From positions 885,695 through 949,694 of the forward strand of contig NZ_ACZP01000013.1 in NCBI RefSeq assembly GCF_000176175.1: a stretch of 64,000 nt of DNA. Direction: 5' to 3'. Below are positions 44,599 through 54,174 of this stretch, piece by piece (position 1 is the first letter of the stretch; every line of letters begins with the position of its first letter). The stretch comes from Vibrio furnissii CIP 102972. GTDB lineage: Bacteria; Pseudomonadota; Gammaproteobacteria; Enterobacterales; Vibrionaceae. The position numbers were made by a program, and so were the translations under genes. The notes below the pieces were generated by a model. The model was not told the DNA's origin, did no database searches, and saw only the letters and a program-made list of their open reading frames with translations.

Positions 44599-45345
44599 TC
44601 AATCGCGGCTTACCTTAGCGAAAAACGTTTCATGTTTTCGGTATGGTCCGGTGTTGTTCTCGGGCTCAAACGCTTTTAAACCATCAGCGTCATGCAACGC
44701 GTCCACCATTTGGCGATTAAAATAGGCATTGTTGTCATCACTTAAAAACGAAGGCACATCAAGCCACTTCGCCTCGGCAATTTCGTCGGTATCGTGAATA
44801 TTGATCGCATCCGACAGCGCCGTGAGCTTACACACCAAGTACATGTTGGTCTTGCCGAACTGAAACGGATGACGCGTGGTGAACCCCAGAATGGAATCAA
44901 ATTCAGTTTCAACGCCCGTTTCTTCCAATACCTCGCGAATGATGGCCGTTTCGATCTTCTCTCCCAACTCGATATGGCCGCCCGGCAATTTGTAGCCTTT
45001 CATGCCATGTTCTTTGATCACCAACAGTTGTCCGAGACTGTTTTTGACTATCGCGCCAGCTCCCAACGTATGCGTGGGGATAAACGGAATAAACGTGGTC
45101 GACGGCGCTTTGTGAATCAGAGTGATTTCGTCCTCAAGGCAATTGTGAAACACAAACCCGAGTTCGGTGGCAATCGGCACCAAGTGTGATAAACCAATCG
45201 GCAGCGTCAGCCAAATGATGTTCTTTGCTTCAGCGTGGGCAAACGCCACAATGTCTGCCAGTTGTGCGTGAAATGTATCAACATCAGTCGGCACATCTTC
45301 CCGGCCGATAATGATGCCGTTGAACTTATCCAACTCGAACTTCAA
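44599..45345 (-). CDS. Nudix hydrolase with N-terminal pre-Nudix domain
   Basis: A 248-residue enzyme. The Nudix box GGHIELGEKIETAIIREV, then LEETG, fits G-x5-E-x7-REUxEExGU. Residues 1-90 form a separate domain resembling those of acetyltransferase-like pre-Nudix proteins of the NUDT6 type (FNGIIIGREDVP, ATELGFVFHN). It hydrolyses a nucleoside-diphosphate-linked compound; which is unknown. Single gene. Confidence 0.85.
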   Translation of the reverse strand: MKFELDKFNGIIIGREDVPTDVDTFHAQLADIVAFAHAEAKNIIWLTLPIGLSHLVPIATELGFVFHNCLEDEITLIHKAPSTTFIPFIPTHTLGAGAIVKNSLGQLLVIKEHGMKGYKLPGGHIELGEKIETAIIREVLEETGVETEFDSILGFTTRHPFQFGKTNMYLVCKLTALSDAINIHDTDEIAEAKWLDVPSFLSDDNNAYFNRQMVDALHDADGLKAFEPENNTGPYRKHETFFAKVSRD

Positions 45346-45468
45346 GGTGATCTCCTTAGTGGTGCTTCATTAGGCCGTCTTAACCACAAGACAACGAGGC
45401 AACCATCTTAACCACCTTTTCTCGCTCAGTGACAGAACAAATTCGCCTTCTCTTTAGCGAACAAGATA

Positions 45469-46671
45469 TTACGCTGCGGTGACCGCCAGATCTGGAGTTT
45501 TGTTTAAACGCATCATGGTCAAGACTGCCAACACCATGACCGCCGCGGCGAAGAAGAATCCCCACTGAGTCAGGCCATAGTGACTCAGCAACGCAATCGA
45601 CACATAGCTGAGACTCTGCACCAAAGTTGCGAACATTTGCAGCCCACCATCTGCGCGACCACGTTGGTGGATAGGAATGCTGTGATGCATCCAGTTGGTT
45701 CGAGCAATACGATTCAAGGCGTTAAATGTGCCAAAGAAGAAGGTAAACACCAGTAACCAGAGTGGCGTCGGCGCAACACTCATGCCCACCAGCATGATGG
45801 CCGCAAGCCCCATGGCCCCGATCATCATATTGGGATGAGAACTCAGCCCCAACAGGCGGCTCACGAGCAGCCCTGTGACCAATGACCCCATGCCAAAAGC
45901 GATGTTGTAACCGGCAAACCAATCACCCGACACCCCCGTTTCGGAAAACCAAATCGGCACCAGCTTGGTCAAAAACGTCAGGATGGGATAGCTCAGCGCC
46001 GAGAGCATTAAAAATGCATAAAACTGGGGTCTTAATGTCAATATCTCCCGACTCTCTTTCATCTGGTCAATAAACGAAACCGACGTTGCGTGGCGCAACT
46101 GGCGGCGGTACGGCGTCATCAGATAACTGACACACGCGATCGCCGAGGCGATGGCCGCAAAGCTGGCGAATTCAAACATGCCCCACATTTCCAGCAACAC
46201 CACACCGAGCGCGCCAGAACCCAGCGTGGTGCCCTGCATGATCACTTCCTGCTTGCCGGATATCGCCGCATATTCGTGCTGATGAAAATTCTCCTGCGTA
46301 AAGGCGTTGTTGGTCGCCCAAGCCAAGTTACTGGACGTCCAGAACAGCAATTGCGCCACTGCCAGCAGCCCATTCGACTCATACCCAGCCCAATAGACCA
46401 AAGCCACCACCCCTGCGGTACTGGCCTGAAGCCATTGCACCAAGACCAGTAAGCGTTTGCGCGAAAATCGGTCGATCAAGGTCGAGAAAAACGGCGTCAG
46501 CAAAAAAGACGCGGCGGTACATGCCAGCGCCACCATCGCCACAAAAGCGCCCATATTGGGTGTCGACAGCATGGCCCACGGCAGAGCCATCATAAACAGC
46601 CCGGAAGAGATGCCGTCAAAGAAGCGCCCGGTCAGATAGGCGCGCGTGCGAGTTTTATTATTCCATTCCAT
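45469..46671 (-). CDS. MFS transporter under SoxR control
   Basis: A 400-residue MFS protein with about 12 hydrophobic segments, resembling enterobactin-exporter or macrolide-type efflux members (FLLTPFFSTLIDRFSRKRLLV near 60-80). The ATG at 46671 (MEWNNKTR) is chosen over an upstream TTG. Its promoter contains a sox box placed exactly between -35 and -10 elements with 19-base spacing, and soxR is divergent. It is therefore predicted to be induced by redox-cycling compounds and to export them. Substrate is unknown. Confidence 0.85.
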   Translation of the reverse strand: MEWNNKTRTRAYLTGRFFDGISSGLFMMALPWAMLSTPNMGAFVAMVALACTAASFLLTPFFSTLIDRFSRKRLLVLVQWLQASTAGVVALVYWAGYESNGLLAVAQLLFWTSSNLAWATNNAFTQENFHQHEYAAISGKQEVIMQGTTLGSGALGVVLLEMWGMFEFASFAAIASAIACVSYLMTPYRRQLRHATSVSFIDQMKESREILTLRPQFYAFLMLSALSYPILTFLTKLVPIWFSETGVSGDWFAGYNIAFGMGSLVTGLLVSRLLGLSSHPNMMIGAMGLAAIMLVGMSVAPTPLWLLVFTFFFGTFNALNRIARTNWMHHSIPIHQRGRADGGLQMFATLVQSLSYVSIALLSHYGLTQWGFFFAAAVMVLAVLTMMRLNKTPDLAVTAA

Positions 46672-46703
46672 ATTAGTATTCCATATCAAGCCAACTTGAT
46701 GTT

Positions 46704-46734
46704 ACGGTAATACCTCAAGTTAACTTTAGGTAAA
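46704..46734 (-). promoter_or_regulatory. SoxR-dependent promoter with sox box
   Basis: CCTCAAGTTAACTTTAGG (46713-46730) differs by one base from the perfect dyad in the E. coli soxS promoter. On the minus strand, TTTACC (-35) and TACCGT (-10) flank it with a 19-bp spacer, the hallmark of MerR-type activated promoters. It reads toward the MFS gene, with a predicted start about 26 bases before its ATG. Confidence 0.87.
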
Positions 46735-46785
46735 GCGCTTTTTTATCATTCATCAGAAAAGCGTCGCTGAGCAGGAGTCCGGACG

Positions 46786-47226
46786 ATGGAAATGACCGTT
46801 GGTGAAGTGGCCCAACGCGCAGGAGTGAAGGTATCCACCCTACACTTTTACGAGCAGAAAGGATTAATTCATAGTTGGCGTAATGCTGGTAATCAGCGTC
46901 GTTACCATCGCAATGTGCTACGTCGGATTGCGGTGATCAAAGCCGCGCAAATGGTCGGACTCACCTTAGACGAGGTGGCCGAATCGTTGGCGGATTTACC
47001 CAAGCATCAAGCGCCTAGCCGACAAGAATGGGAGCAGATGGCATCCAACTGGAACGCCATGCTGGAGCATCGCATTGCGCAGCTCAAAGCACTGCAAAGC
47101 GATCTCGGCGGCTGTATTGGCTGCGGCTGCTTGTCGATGGAATCTTGCGCCATTTACAACCCGCAAGATATTCGAGCGCAGACCTTTAGCGAAAAAACAC
47201 GCCTGACACATCCAGAAGAGTGGTGA
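46786..47226 (+). CDS. soxR: Redox-sensing transcriptional activator SoxR
   Basis: A 146-residue MerR-family activator. The N-terminal HTH reads MTVGEVAQRAGVKVSTLHFYE (partly shown). The 2Fe-2S cluster ligands are Cys110, Cys113, Cys115 and Cys121 (C-x2-C-x-C-x5-C), which identify SoxR specifically. Oxidised or nitrosylated clusters activate the target promoter. Here the target is the divergent MFS gene, as in many bacteria outside the enterics; no soxS is in the window. AGCAGGAG precedes the ATG. Confidence 0.95.
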   Translation: MEMTVGEVAQRAGVKVSTLHFYEQKGLIHSWRNAGNQRRYHRNVLRRIAVIKAAQMVGLTLDEVAESLADLPKHQAPSRQEWEQMASNWNAMLEHRIAQLKALQSDLGGCIGCGCLSMESCAIYNPQDIRAQTFSEKTRLTHPEEW

Positions 47227-47550
47227 AATAACCACCATGCTCACTGCCATGCCGAGTGATGGACGCTGAGTGATGGGCCTCGCCGCGCTCATAAAAACAC
47301 CTCACCCTGTCACGTGAAAATAGGCACATATGCGGACACAATGGCGGGCAGACAAGCCATCGCTGCCCGGAACCTCAACGCCTTTGAGCAGTCACCATCC
47401 CCCAATGAGCGTACGTTAAGGCTGAACCGCCTTAAAACATTCTGCCTCGTCTTCGGTTAAGAGCTTGATAGTTCACCGCAATATCACTTATTATTTTTGC
47501 CACTGACACGTTCACGCCGTTTGTTGGCGTTCTACTGATAGATCACGGAT
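47227..47550. other. Non-coding region after soxR
   Basis: 324 bases without a convincing gene. It holds one small hairpin, TTAAGGC-TGAACC-GCCTTAA (47416-47435), without a U run. The rest is ordinary intergenic DNA, and presumably includes the promoter of the downstream DUF3392 gene. Confidence 0.45.
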
Positions 47551-47874
47551 ATGATGAGCTTTTTTGCCCCAGCGGGACATTACATCGCCCCTTACCTCAG
47601 CGAAATTTCCACTGCATTGATCGCCTGTTTGCTGGTGATGCTGGGTGGAGAGATCAATGCGCTGCTGCGTCGCTTAATGCGCGATCAACATTTTCTTTTG
47701 CGCACCATCGCCTTTATCTTGGTCAATGCGTTTGGTTACGGATTAATCATAATTAAAGCAAGCCCTTACCTCACTCGGACACTCTCCCATTTAGAGCAAG
47801 GCATGATGTTTAGTATTGTTTTTATCAGCTTTATTGTGATTGGCCTATGGGCGCAAAGAAACCGTCAAATCTAA
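47551..47874 (+). CDS. DUF3392 membrane protein
   Basis: A 107-residue protein with about three hydrophobic segments (20-33, 50-70, 85-101) matching DUF3392, a short Vibrio/Shewanella membrane family without known function. MMSFFAP shows two consecutive Met codons; either may be used. The next gene begins 11 bases after its stop in the preferred model. Confidence 0.78.
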   Translation: MMSFFAPAGHYIAPYLSEISTALIACLLVMLGGEINALLRRLMRDQHFLLRTIAFILVNAFGYGLIIIKASPYLTRTLSHLEQGMMFSIVFISFIVIGLWAQRNRQI

Positions 47875-47885
47875 ATCTCAGAGTG

Positions 47886-48653
47886 ATGTTCACTCGTCTG
47901 AAATCCCGGCTTCGACGTCTGAAGCTGGGGCTTTGGCTGCGTCGAATGTCACTGACGCTGCTTGCCTGCATCGCAGGCATTTACGGCATTGATCGTTGGG
48001 TGAGCTGGCAAACCCAAGATCACATCATCAGCAACATTTACAACGTGCCAAAGTTTCAAGTTGCAGTGGTGCTGGGCACCAGTAAGTACCTTGGCCGCAC
48101 GCTGAATGATTACTACATTCACCGCATCAACGCCGCGATTGATCTATTTGAGCAAGGCAAGGTCAATGGCTTTCTGCTCAGCGGAGACAACGCCCATCGT
48201 TCTTACAATGAACCGTGGACGATGAAGCGTGATTTGCTCAAAGCGGGCGTTCCCAACGAACAGATCTATCTTGATTATGCAGGGTTTCGCACCCTCGATT
48301 CGATCGTGCGTGCCAAGCGGATTTTCGATACCGATAATTTTCTGATCATCACCCAACGCTTCCACTGTGAGCGCGCGCTGTTTATCGCCAATCATCACGA
48401 CATCAACGCCACGTGCCTCGCGGTTCCAGGGCCGACCAACCATTCCGGTTTTCAAGTCCGCCTGCGCGAAGTGTTTGCACGCACCAAAGCGTTTTTCGAT
48501 CTCTATATCTTTGATACTCAGCCGAAATTCCTTGGCCCGAAAGAACCCATTATCTTCGACAAGGCTTCATCAACCGAGATTGCCGATGCCAGCGTGAGCG
48601 ACTCCGATGCGCTGACGCCCAATGAATCCGCTGCAACACCAACGAACGAATAA
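47886..48653 (+). CDS. sanA: SanA-like ElyC/SanA/YdcF family protein
   Basis: A 255-residue protein. Basic residues precede one N-terminal hydrophobic segment (about 18-34), so it is anchored in the inner membrane with a periplasmic DUF218 domain. SanA-type blocks include VAVVLGTSKYLGRTLNDYYIHRI (partly shown), LLSGDN, and ITQRFHCERALFIA. In enterics SanA contributes to envelope exclusion of vancomycin at high temperature. The C-terminal 25 residues are acidic and low complexity. An ATG at 47847 inside DUF3392 is open in frame, but lacks a ribosome site. Confidence 0.85.
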   Translation: MFTRLKSRLRRLKLGLWLRRMSLTLLACIAGIYGIDRWVSWQTQDHIISNIYNVPKFQVAVVLGTSKYLGRTLNDYYIHRINAAIDLFEQGKVNGFLLSGDNAHRSYNEPWTMKRDLLKAGVPNEQIYLDYAGFRTLDSIVRAKRIFDTDNFLIITQRFHCERALFIANHHDINATCLAVPGPTNHSGFQVRLREVFARTKAFFDLYIFDTQPKFLGPKEPIIFDKASSTEIADASVSDSDALTPNESAATPTNE

Positions 48654-48746
48654 CCAACAAACAGCGCCATGTGGTCGGCTTGGCGCCCTTTCTGCTTTTC
48701 TTTTCTGTTAAACTCACACCAAACAATAAAACCATAGAGTAATGTC

Positions 48747-49574
48747 ATGTCGATCATCGCAACAGGCGTGCTGGATAAAATGCGCGCCAATTTGGAAGGA
48801 ACCGTCGCTTACCGACTGCCAGTCGGTGAGGACGAAATCGATCTCAACCCACTGATGGGTCACACCATCACGCTGAAACATACAGGCAATATCTATTGCT
48901 GTTCATGCGGCAAGAAAACCAAGAAGAGCTATTCACAGGGCCACTGTTTTGTGTGCATGAAGAAACTCGCCAGCTGCGACATGTGCATCATGAAGCCGGA
49001 AACCTGCCACTTTGATCAGGGTACCTGCCGTGAACCCGATTGGGCACAAACGCACTGCATGGTGGATCACTACGTGTACCTCTCCAACACATCGAGCCTG
49101 AAAGTGGGCATCACCCGCCACACGCAAATTCCAACCCGTTGGATTGACCAAGGCGCGACTCAAGGTTTGCCCATCTACAAAGTGAAGACACGTCAGATCT
49201 CAGGCTTGGTTGAAGTGGAATTGGCCAAACACATCGCCGACAAAACCAACTGGCGCGAACTGCTCAAAGGCGACGGCGAACCGATGTCATTGGAAGAACG
49301 CGCGGCCGAGCTTAAACCATTGTTGGCCAACAAAATTGCCGAGATCAAACAACAATTTGGTGACGATGCGGTCATCGAAGTGAGCGAGCAAACCACGCAG
49401 CTTGCCTACCCAGTCGAGGTGCATCCGAAGAAAATCACCTCGCACAACTTTGATAAAAACCCGGAAGTGACAGGTGTACTGCAAGGGATCAAAGGCCAGT
49501 ACCTGATCCTCGACAGCGGCGTGATCAACATTCGCAAGTTCACGTCATACGAAGTGGAAGTGAGCACCGACTAA
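48747..49574 (+). CDS. DUF2797 domain-containing zinc-rich protein
   Basis: A 275-residue protein of the DUF2797 family. The region from about 50 to 97 contains at least eight Cys residues (YCCSCGKKTKKSY, HCFVCMKKLASCDMCIMKPETC, given in parts), indicating two zinc-binding sites. The following domain resembles GIY-YIG-like folds (HYVYLSNTSSLKVGITRH) with a conserved RWIDQGA. The function is unknown. A nucleic-acid role is a reasonable inference from the zinc clusters and the YVYL...KVGIT pattern. Single gene with a strong terminator. Confidence 0.85.
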   Translation: MSIIATGVLDKMRANLEGTVAYRLPVGEDEIDLNPLMGHTITLKHTGNIYCCSCGKKTKKSYSQGHCFVCMKKLASCDMCIMKPETCHFDQGTCREPDWAQTHCMVDHYVYLSNTSSLKVGITRHTQIPTRWIDQGATQGLPIYKVKTRQISGLVEVELAKHIADKTNWRELLKGDGEPMSLEERAAELKPLLANKIAEIKQQFGDDAVIEVSEQTTQLAYPVEVHPKKITSHNFDKNPEVTGVLQGIKGQYLILDSGVINIRKFTSYEVEVSTD

Positions 49575-49611
49575 ACGTCGAACGCCTCGGCATACACTCG
49601 CCAACGCATAG

Positions 49612-49640
49612 AAAAAGCCCGCATCACGCGGGCTTTTTTT
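49612..49640. terminator. Terminator between DUF2797 and the broken PLP gene
   Basis: AAAAAGCCCGC-ATCAC-GCGGGCTTTTT, an eleven-bp stem usable in both directions. Confidence 0.9.
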
Positions 49641-49659
49641 GTTGGTAAATCGAGCGATA

Positions 49660-50886
49660 TTACAAACGCTGTAACGCGTCAAACAGCGCATCTATTTCCT
49701 CCGTGGTGTTGTAGTGCATGCACCCAATACGCACCACGCCACCTTTGTCAGCCAAATCCAGTTGGCGAACCAACCCCAACGCGTAGAAATGACCATTCCA
49801 GACGCAGATGTTCTGCTCACCCAGTGCTCTGGCGACCAATTCGGGATGAAAATCATCCAACCGAATGGCAAATGTCGGCGTGCGATTTTCGCTCTGATAA
49901 TCGTCACGGCCATAAAGTGTGACGCCTTTTAACTCGGCGAGTCTGGTTAGGAAATGTTTGCTCAGCGTCTGTTCATGTTCATTGAACTGGGCAAAGCTTT
50001 GTTCCAGCCGCTCCCGCAGGCTCAGCCCCGCCTCACCCCACTGCGCGAGATAGTCAATGGCCGCAATGACGCCGGCCAGCCCTTCGAAACTCTGTGTGCC
50101 GGTTTCAAAACGGCCCGGGCCAATATTGGTCGCCGGTTCAACTTTATAAGGCTTGAGCGCATGCAGCCATTGCGATGAAACGTAGGCAATCCCCACATGC
50201 GGGCCAAAGAATTTGTACGCCGAACACGCGAGAAAATCACACCCGAGTTCCTGCACATCAATCAGATGATGTGGCGCGTAATGCACCGCATCCACGTAAA
50301 CTATCGCCCCCGCTTGATGCGCCGCTTCGACGATGCGCTTCACATTGACGATCGACCCCGTGGTGTTGGAGGCGTAAGTGAGCGCCACCAGCTTGGTGTT
50401 CGGATTGATGAGTGAAATCAGATGCTCTTCATCCAGCGTGCAATCGGCCGGATTAATACGCGCCTGATGCACCATCGCCCCTTTGTCTTCGGCGGCTTGC
50501 TGCCAGCTCGAGACATTGGAATAGTGGTCGAGCGCAGTGACGATCACTTCATCGCCCACCTGCCAATCACGGCTGATTGCGCGGCTGAGCGAAAACGTCA
50601 GCGAGGTCATGTTCGCGCCGAAGATAATGTTGCCGGAAGACTAAGCATTCAACAGCGCCTGCGCATGTTCACGCGCCTGCTGCATCACATCCGTGGTGAT
50701 CTGGCTGGAGAAATAGTGTCCGCCAAGGTTGGCGTTGTAATGGCCCAAGTAAGCGGTCATTTTCTCCAGCACTGATTGGGGCACTTGCGATCCCCCCGGG
50801 CCGTCGAGGAACACCACCGGCTTATCGTGAACACGTTGATGGAGCGCGGAGAACTGCGCGCGCGCTTGATCAGGAGTGAAGCTCAT
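49660..50886 (-). pseudogene. VC1184-type cysteine desulfurase-like PLP enzyme, amber codon at position 82
   Basis: A class V aminotransferase-fold protein of about 408 codons. Reading from ATG 50886, codons 1-81 (ending HAQALLNA) are followed by an in-frame TAG at 50643-50641. The same frame then continues SSGNIIFGANMTSLT to a normal end at 49660 without any other disruption. The pyridoxal Lys is in ACSAYKFFGPHVG, and GGSQVPQSV and DALDHYSNVSSW-type motifs mark the family. Unless the codon is read through or is a sequencing error, the gene is broken; the 317-codon downstream part has its own ATG at 50610, but no ribosome site. It overlaps the upstream dioxygenase gene by 17 bases. Confidence 0.85.
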
Positions 50887-51526
50887 GAGCATTGCCTTTT
50901 GCTGTCAGGACAAACAAGTCCATATAACCTTGTTCATTGCCGCTCAGTGAGCGAATCGGACGGGCGTTATGCCACAACTGGTTGTCTGCCAACATCGCCA
51001 CTTCCCCATTCCCCAGCGCTTTACGGAAAAACGGGTCGTCATGGCAATCTTGATAGAGCAGAATTTCACCGCCCTCAATGTTATGGCGGCCAATGCCCAC
51101 AATGGCGATGTGATCAAAGCCATCCTGATGCACCCCTTCCGGCGCCACTTGCGTTTCATCGAACACGGTGGCGATACGAATCTGATGAATTTCGATTTCC
51201 TGACCGTTTGGTAGGCGGTTGGTTTCCACGAAGAGCTTGCACAGTTCACGCATGCCATCGCTTTGCAGCGTCGACTTTAAAATGGGTTCAAACTGACGCA
51301 CGACATTGCCCTGAAAATGGTTGAAGTGATCGGTTTGCATGAATTCGTTTTTGCCTGTTTCCAGCACAATTCCGTCCTGAAATTGAACCACCGAGTAGCG
51401 GCGTAAACGGTACTGGCCATCGGCGTGTTCCGTGTGTGGCAGGTCGACAAACGACGGCGCGAGCTGGTTGATCGCCTGAAGACTCAGTTGAGTGATATGT
51501 AGGGTATTTTGGTGTGCGTGTAACAT
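50870..51526 (-). CDS. 2OG-Fe dioxygenase family protein (PF10014 type)
   Basis: A 218-residue Fe(II)/2-oxoglutarate dioxygenase. Iron ligands His133 and Asp135 (GVHQDGFDHIAIVG) and His186 (DNQLWHNARP) are in the expected order, and the distal Arg is Arg192. The sequence resembles the PF10014/BsmA-like group, which includes L-isoleucine hydroxylases. It overlaps the PLP enzyme, so the two formed one operon. Two ATG codons occur at the start; 51526 has better spacing from AAGGAG. Substrate unknown. Confidence 0.84.
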   Translation of the reverse strand: MLHAHQNTLHITQLSLQAINQLAPSFVDLPHTEHADGQYRLRRYSVVQFQDGIVLETGKNEFMQTDHFNHFQGNVVRQFEPILKSTLQSDGMRELCKLFVETNRLPNGQEIEIHQIRIATVFDETQVAPEGVHQDGFDHIAIVGIGRHNIEGGEILLYQDCHDDPFFRKALGNGEVAMLADNQLWHNARPIRSLSGNEQGYMDLFVLTAKGNAHELHS

Positions 51527-51529
51527 CAT

Positions 51530-51902
51530 CGACTCCTTAATGAAGACACATTAATTATCAGTTTTATTAACAAATAATTTACACACAGAATACGCAATTA
51601 TTTTGTCAGATCAAATTTTCACCATAAATAAATCCAACAAATATAAATAAACAACATATATATCCAATAATTTGTAATTTGTTAGTCGTTACGACCAAAT
51701 CTAACATTGCAGGCATTCAAAAATTGAACAGTTTCACTAGCAAATGAAATAACCGATATAAATCAGTCAATTATATGAAACACCTATCATTAAGCGTGGA
51801 AAGAAACGGCTTGATCTCGGCTAAAGAGATTGTAGTGAATCATGCTGCCAATCTAGCGCGATGCCAGCGTCTTGAAATCACCAACCCCGCGTCATCGCAG
51901 GC
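51530..51902. other. AT-rich non-coding region
   Basis: About 370 bases of AT-rich DNA between two minus-strand genes; it carries the promoter of the dioxygenase-PLP operon. A 51-codon plus-strand frame (51775-51930) exists, but has no ribosome site and runs into a terminator, so it is not called. Confidence 0.45.
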
Positions 51903-51928
51903 AAAGAAAACCCGGCAGATCGCCGGGT
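51903..51928 (-). terminator. Terminator of the DUF4144-ACT unit
   Basis: ACCCGGC-AGATC-GCCGGGT, with AAAGAAAA on the left side giving UUUUCUUU on the minus transcript. Confidence 0.82.
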
Positions 51929-51973
51929 GAGATAAGGAGAAAAGAGACGGCCGAACGGCGTTATGGGTGCTGA

Positions 51974-52375
51974 TCATGACGCATTGGATAAAGCCTTCAA
52001 CGCGTTGAACGCATCATGGGCACGCAGCGTTGGCACAAAAATGTGGTCATGGTAATAAGCAGCAATCACGTTGGCGCTGATCCCCTGCTGCGCCAGTGCA
52101 GCAGACACCGCAGCGGTCAAGCCGACCGCTTCTAGGCTTGAGTGGACATTCAGCGTGATCTGTTGAAAACTGCCATCAAACGCCAAGCCGTGCGCTTGCG
52201 CTGTGATTTTCGATAGCACCAACGTCAGCCCTTCCCGCTCGTGAAACATCGCCAGCGGCGTTAGCGCGAGATAATCTTGCAAGTCGCCGCTGACACTGCA
52301 AAACACCACCTCTTCATCGTGCAGTTCCGGCTGCATACTGCGCAGCAACACTGGTAACTCGGTCATGCCTGTCAT
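51974..52375 (-). CDS. ACT-domain protein (133 aa)
   Basis: A protein beginning MTGMTELPVLLRSMQPELHDEEVVFC. It is an ACT_3/DUF2241-type unit: N-terminal strand-rich part with EVVFCSVSGD, then FQQITLNVHSSLEAVGLTAA, and a final AYYHDHIFVP, typical of ligand-binding ACT pairs. AGGAAAC precedes the ATG. It is downstream of the DUF4144 gene by 47 bases, in the same direction. A ligand such as an amino acid is expected; no partner is obvious. Confidence 0.78.
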   Translation of the reverse strand: MTGMTELPVLLRSMQPELHDEEVVFCSVSGDLQDYLALTPLAMFHEREGLTLVLSKITAQAHGLAFDGSFQQITLNVHSSLEAVGLTAAVSAALAQQGISANVIAAYYHDHIFVPTLRAHDAFNALKALSNAS

Positions 52376-52422
52376 TGGGTTTCCTCTCCGTTTGAAGCGA
52401 TGTCCTTTCTCGGCGGGAAAGC

Positions 52423-52737
52423 CTAAAACGCCATCGCTTTTACCGCTTGTTCGACCGTTGGGAAGTAAATTTTCGTTACGCACACCTGCGCCGCGGCAAA
52501 TTCATGCGCTTGAATCAGTTGGCTCACCTCGGCAGCGCTATACCATTGATGATCCGCCACCAAGGTCAGCGTATTGGCGGCACGATGAATGTGATACCGC
52601 TGCCCTTGGCAGTCAATCACATGATCCGCAGCGCCCAAGATCATGTCGTCGCACTCATGATGAAATTGTATTTCGGAGGCGAGATAAAGCAGTTCGTCGT
52701 CACCATCGAGTTTCAGTAATGCAGGCCAATTCACCAT
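52423..52737 (-). CDS. DUF4144 family protein
   Basis: A 104-residue protein starting MVNWPALLKLDGDDELLYLASE, which fits the DUF4144 family found in vibrios and shewanellas. It is mainly beta and helix mixed, without membrane segments, and has no known function. The ATG at 52737 has no strong ribosome site; a TTG 12 bases upstream is also possible. It is divergent from trxB. Confidence 0.65.
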   Translation of the reverse strand: MVNWPALLKLDGDDELLYLASEIQFHHECDDMILGAADHVIDCQGQRYHIHRAANTLTLVADHQWYSAAEVSQLIQAHEFAAAQVCVTKIYFPTVEQAVKAMAF

Positions 52738-52965
52738 GATTCTTTCCAACTACATTGATAAGCAAAGCGATAACATACGCCTGAATGAAAACCCTTCGCA
52801 ACCCCAAACTTTTTGTGGTGGGAATCCAACACGTTGTCGCGAAACTTCGGCGACGCTTTGTTCAATTCTAAGAATTGGAGATGAATTCCTTTATATTCAA
52901 AGGGATTTATTGACACGCTAAGTTCTAACTAATAACGAATAATTACAGTTTCTGCGCGCGTTTAG

Positions 52966-53994
<1,029 letters not shown>

Positions 53995-54091
53995 CCGTCG
54001 CCACTGCCACATGATGCAGTGAGCAACAGACTTGCAACGTTGCGAGCATGCCGCGTACAAGTTTATTTTTCATTTTTGACAAGACAGCAAC

Positions 54092-54120
54092 AAACCCGGC
54101 GGTATATCCGCCGGGTTTTC
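54092..54120 (+). terminator. Terminator of trxB
   Basis: AAACCCGGCGG-TATAT-CCGCCGGGTTT followed by TCTTTT. Confidence 0.88.
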
Positions 54121-54174
54121 TTTTGTATACTAACGCCTTTCCAAAAACATAATAATTCTCAATAAGCCTTCAAC

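Noticed and set aside
50641..50643. Pyrrolysine or selenocysteine recoding at the TAG codon
   Set aside because: Selenocysteine uses TGA, and pyrrolysine machinery is not expected in vibrios; no supporting structure or genes are in the window. A nonsense mutation or sequence error is simpler.
51775..51930. Plus-strand frame of 51 codons in the AT-rich region
   Set aside because: No Shine-Dalgarno precedes it, and its end coincides with the hairpin of a minus-strand terminator.
52731..52916. Minus-strand frame of 61 codons before DUF4144
   Set aside because: It overlaps the start of a better supported gene and the promoter side of trxB, and has no recognisable features.
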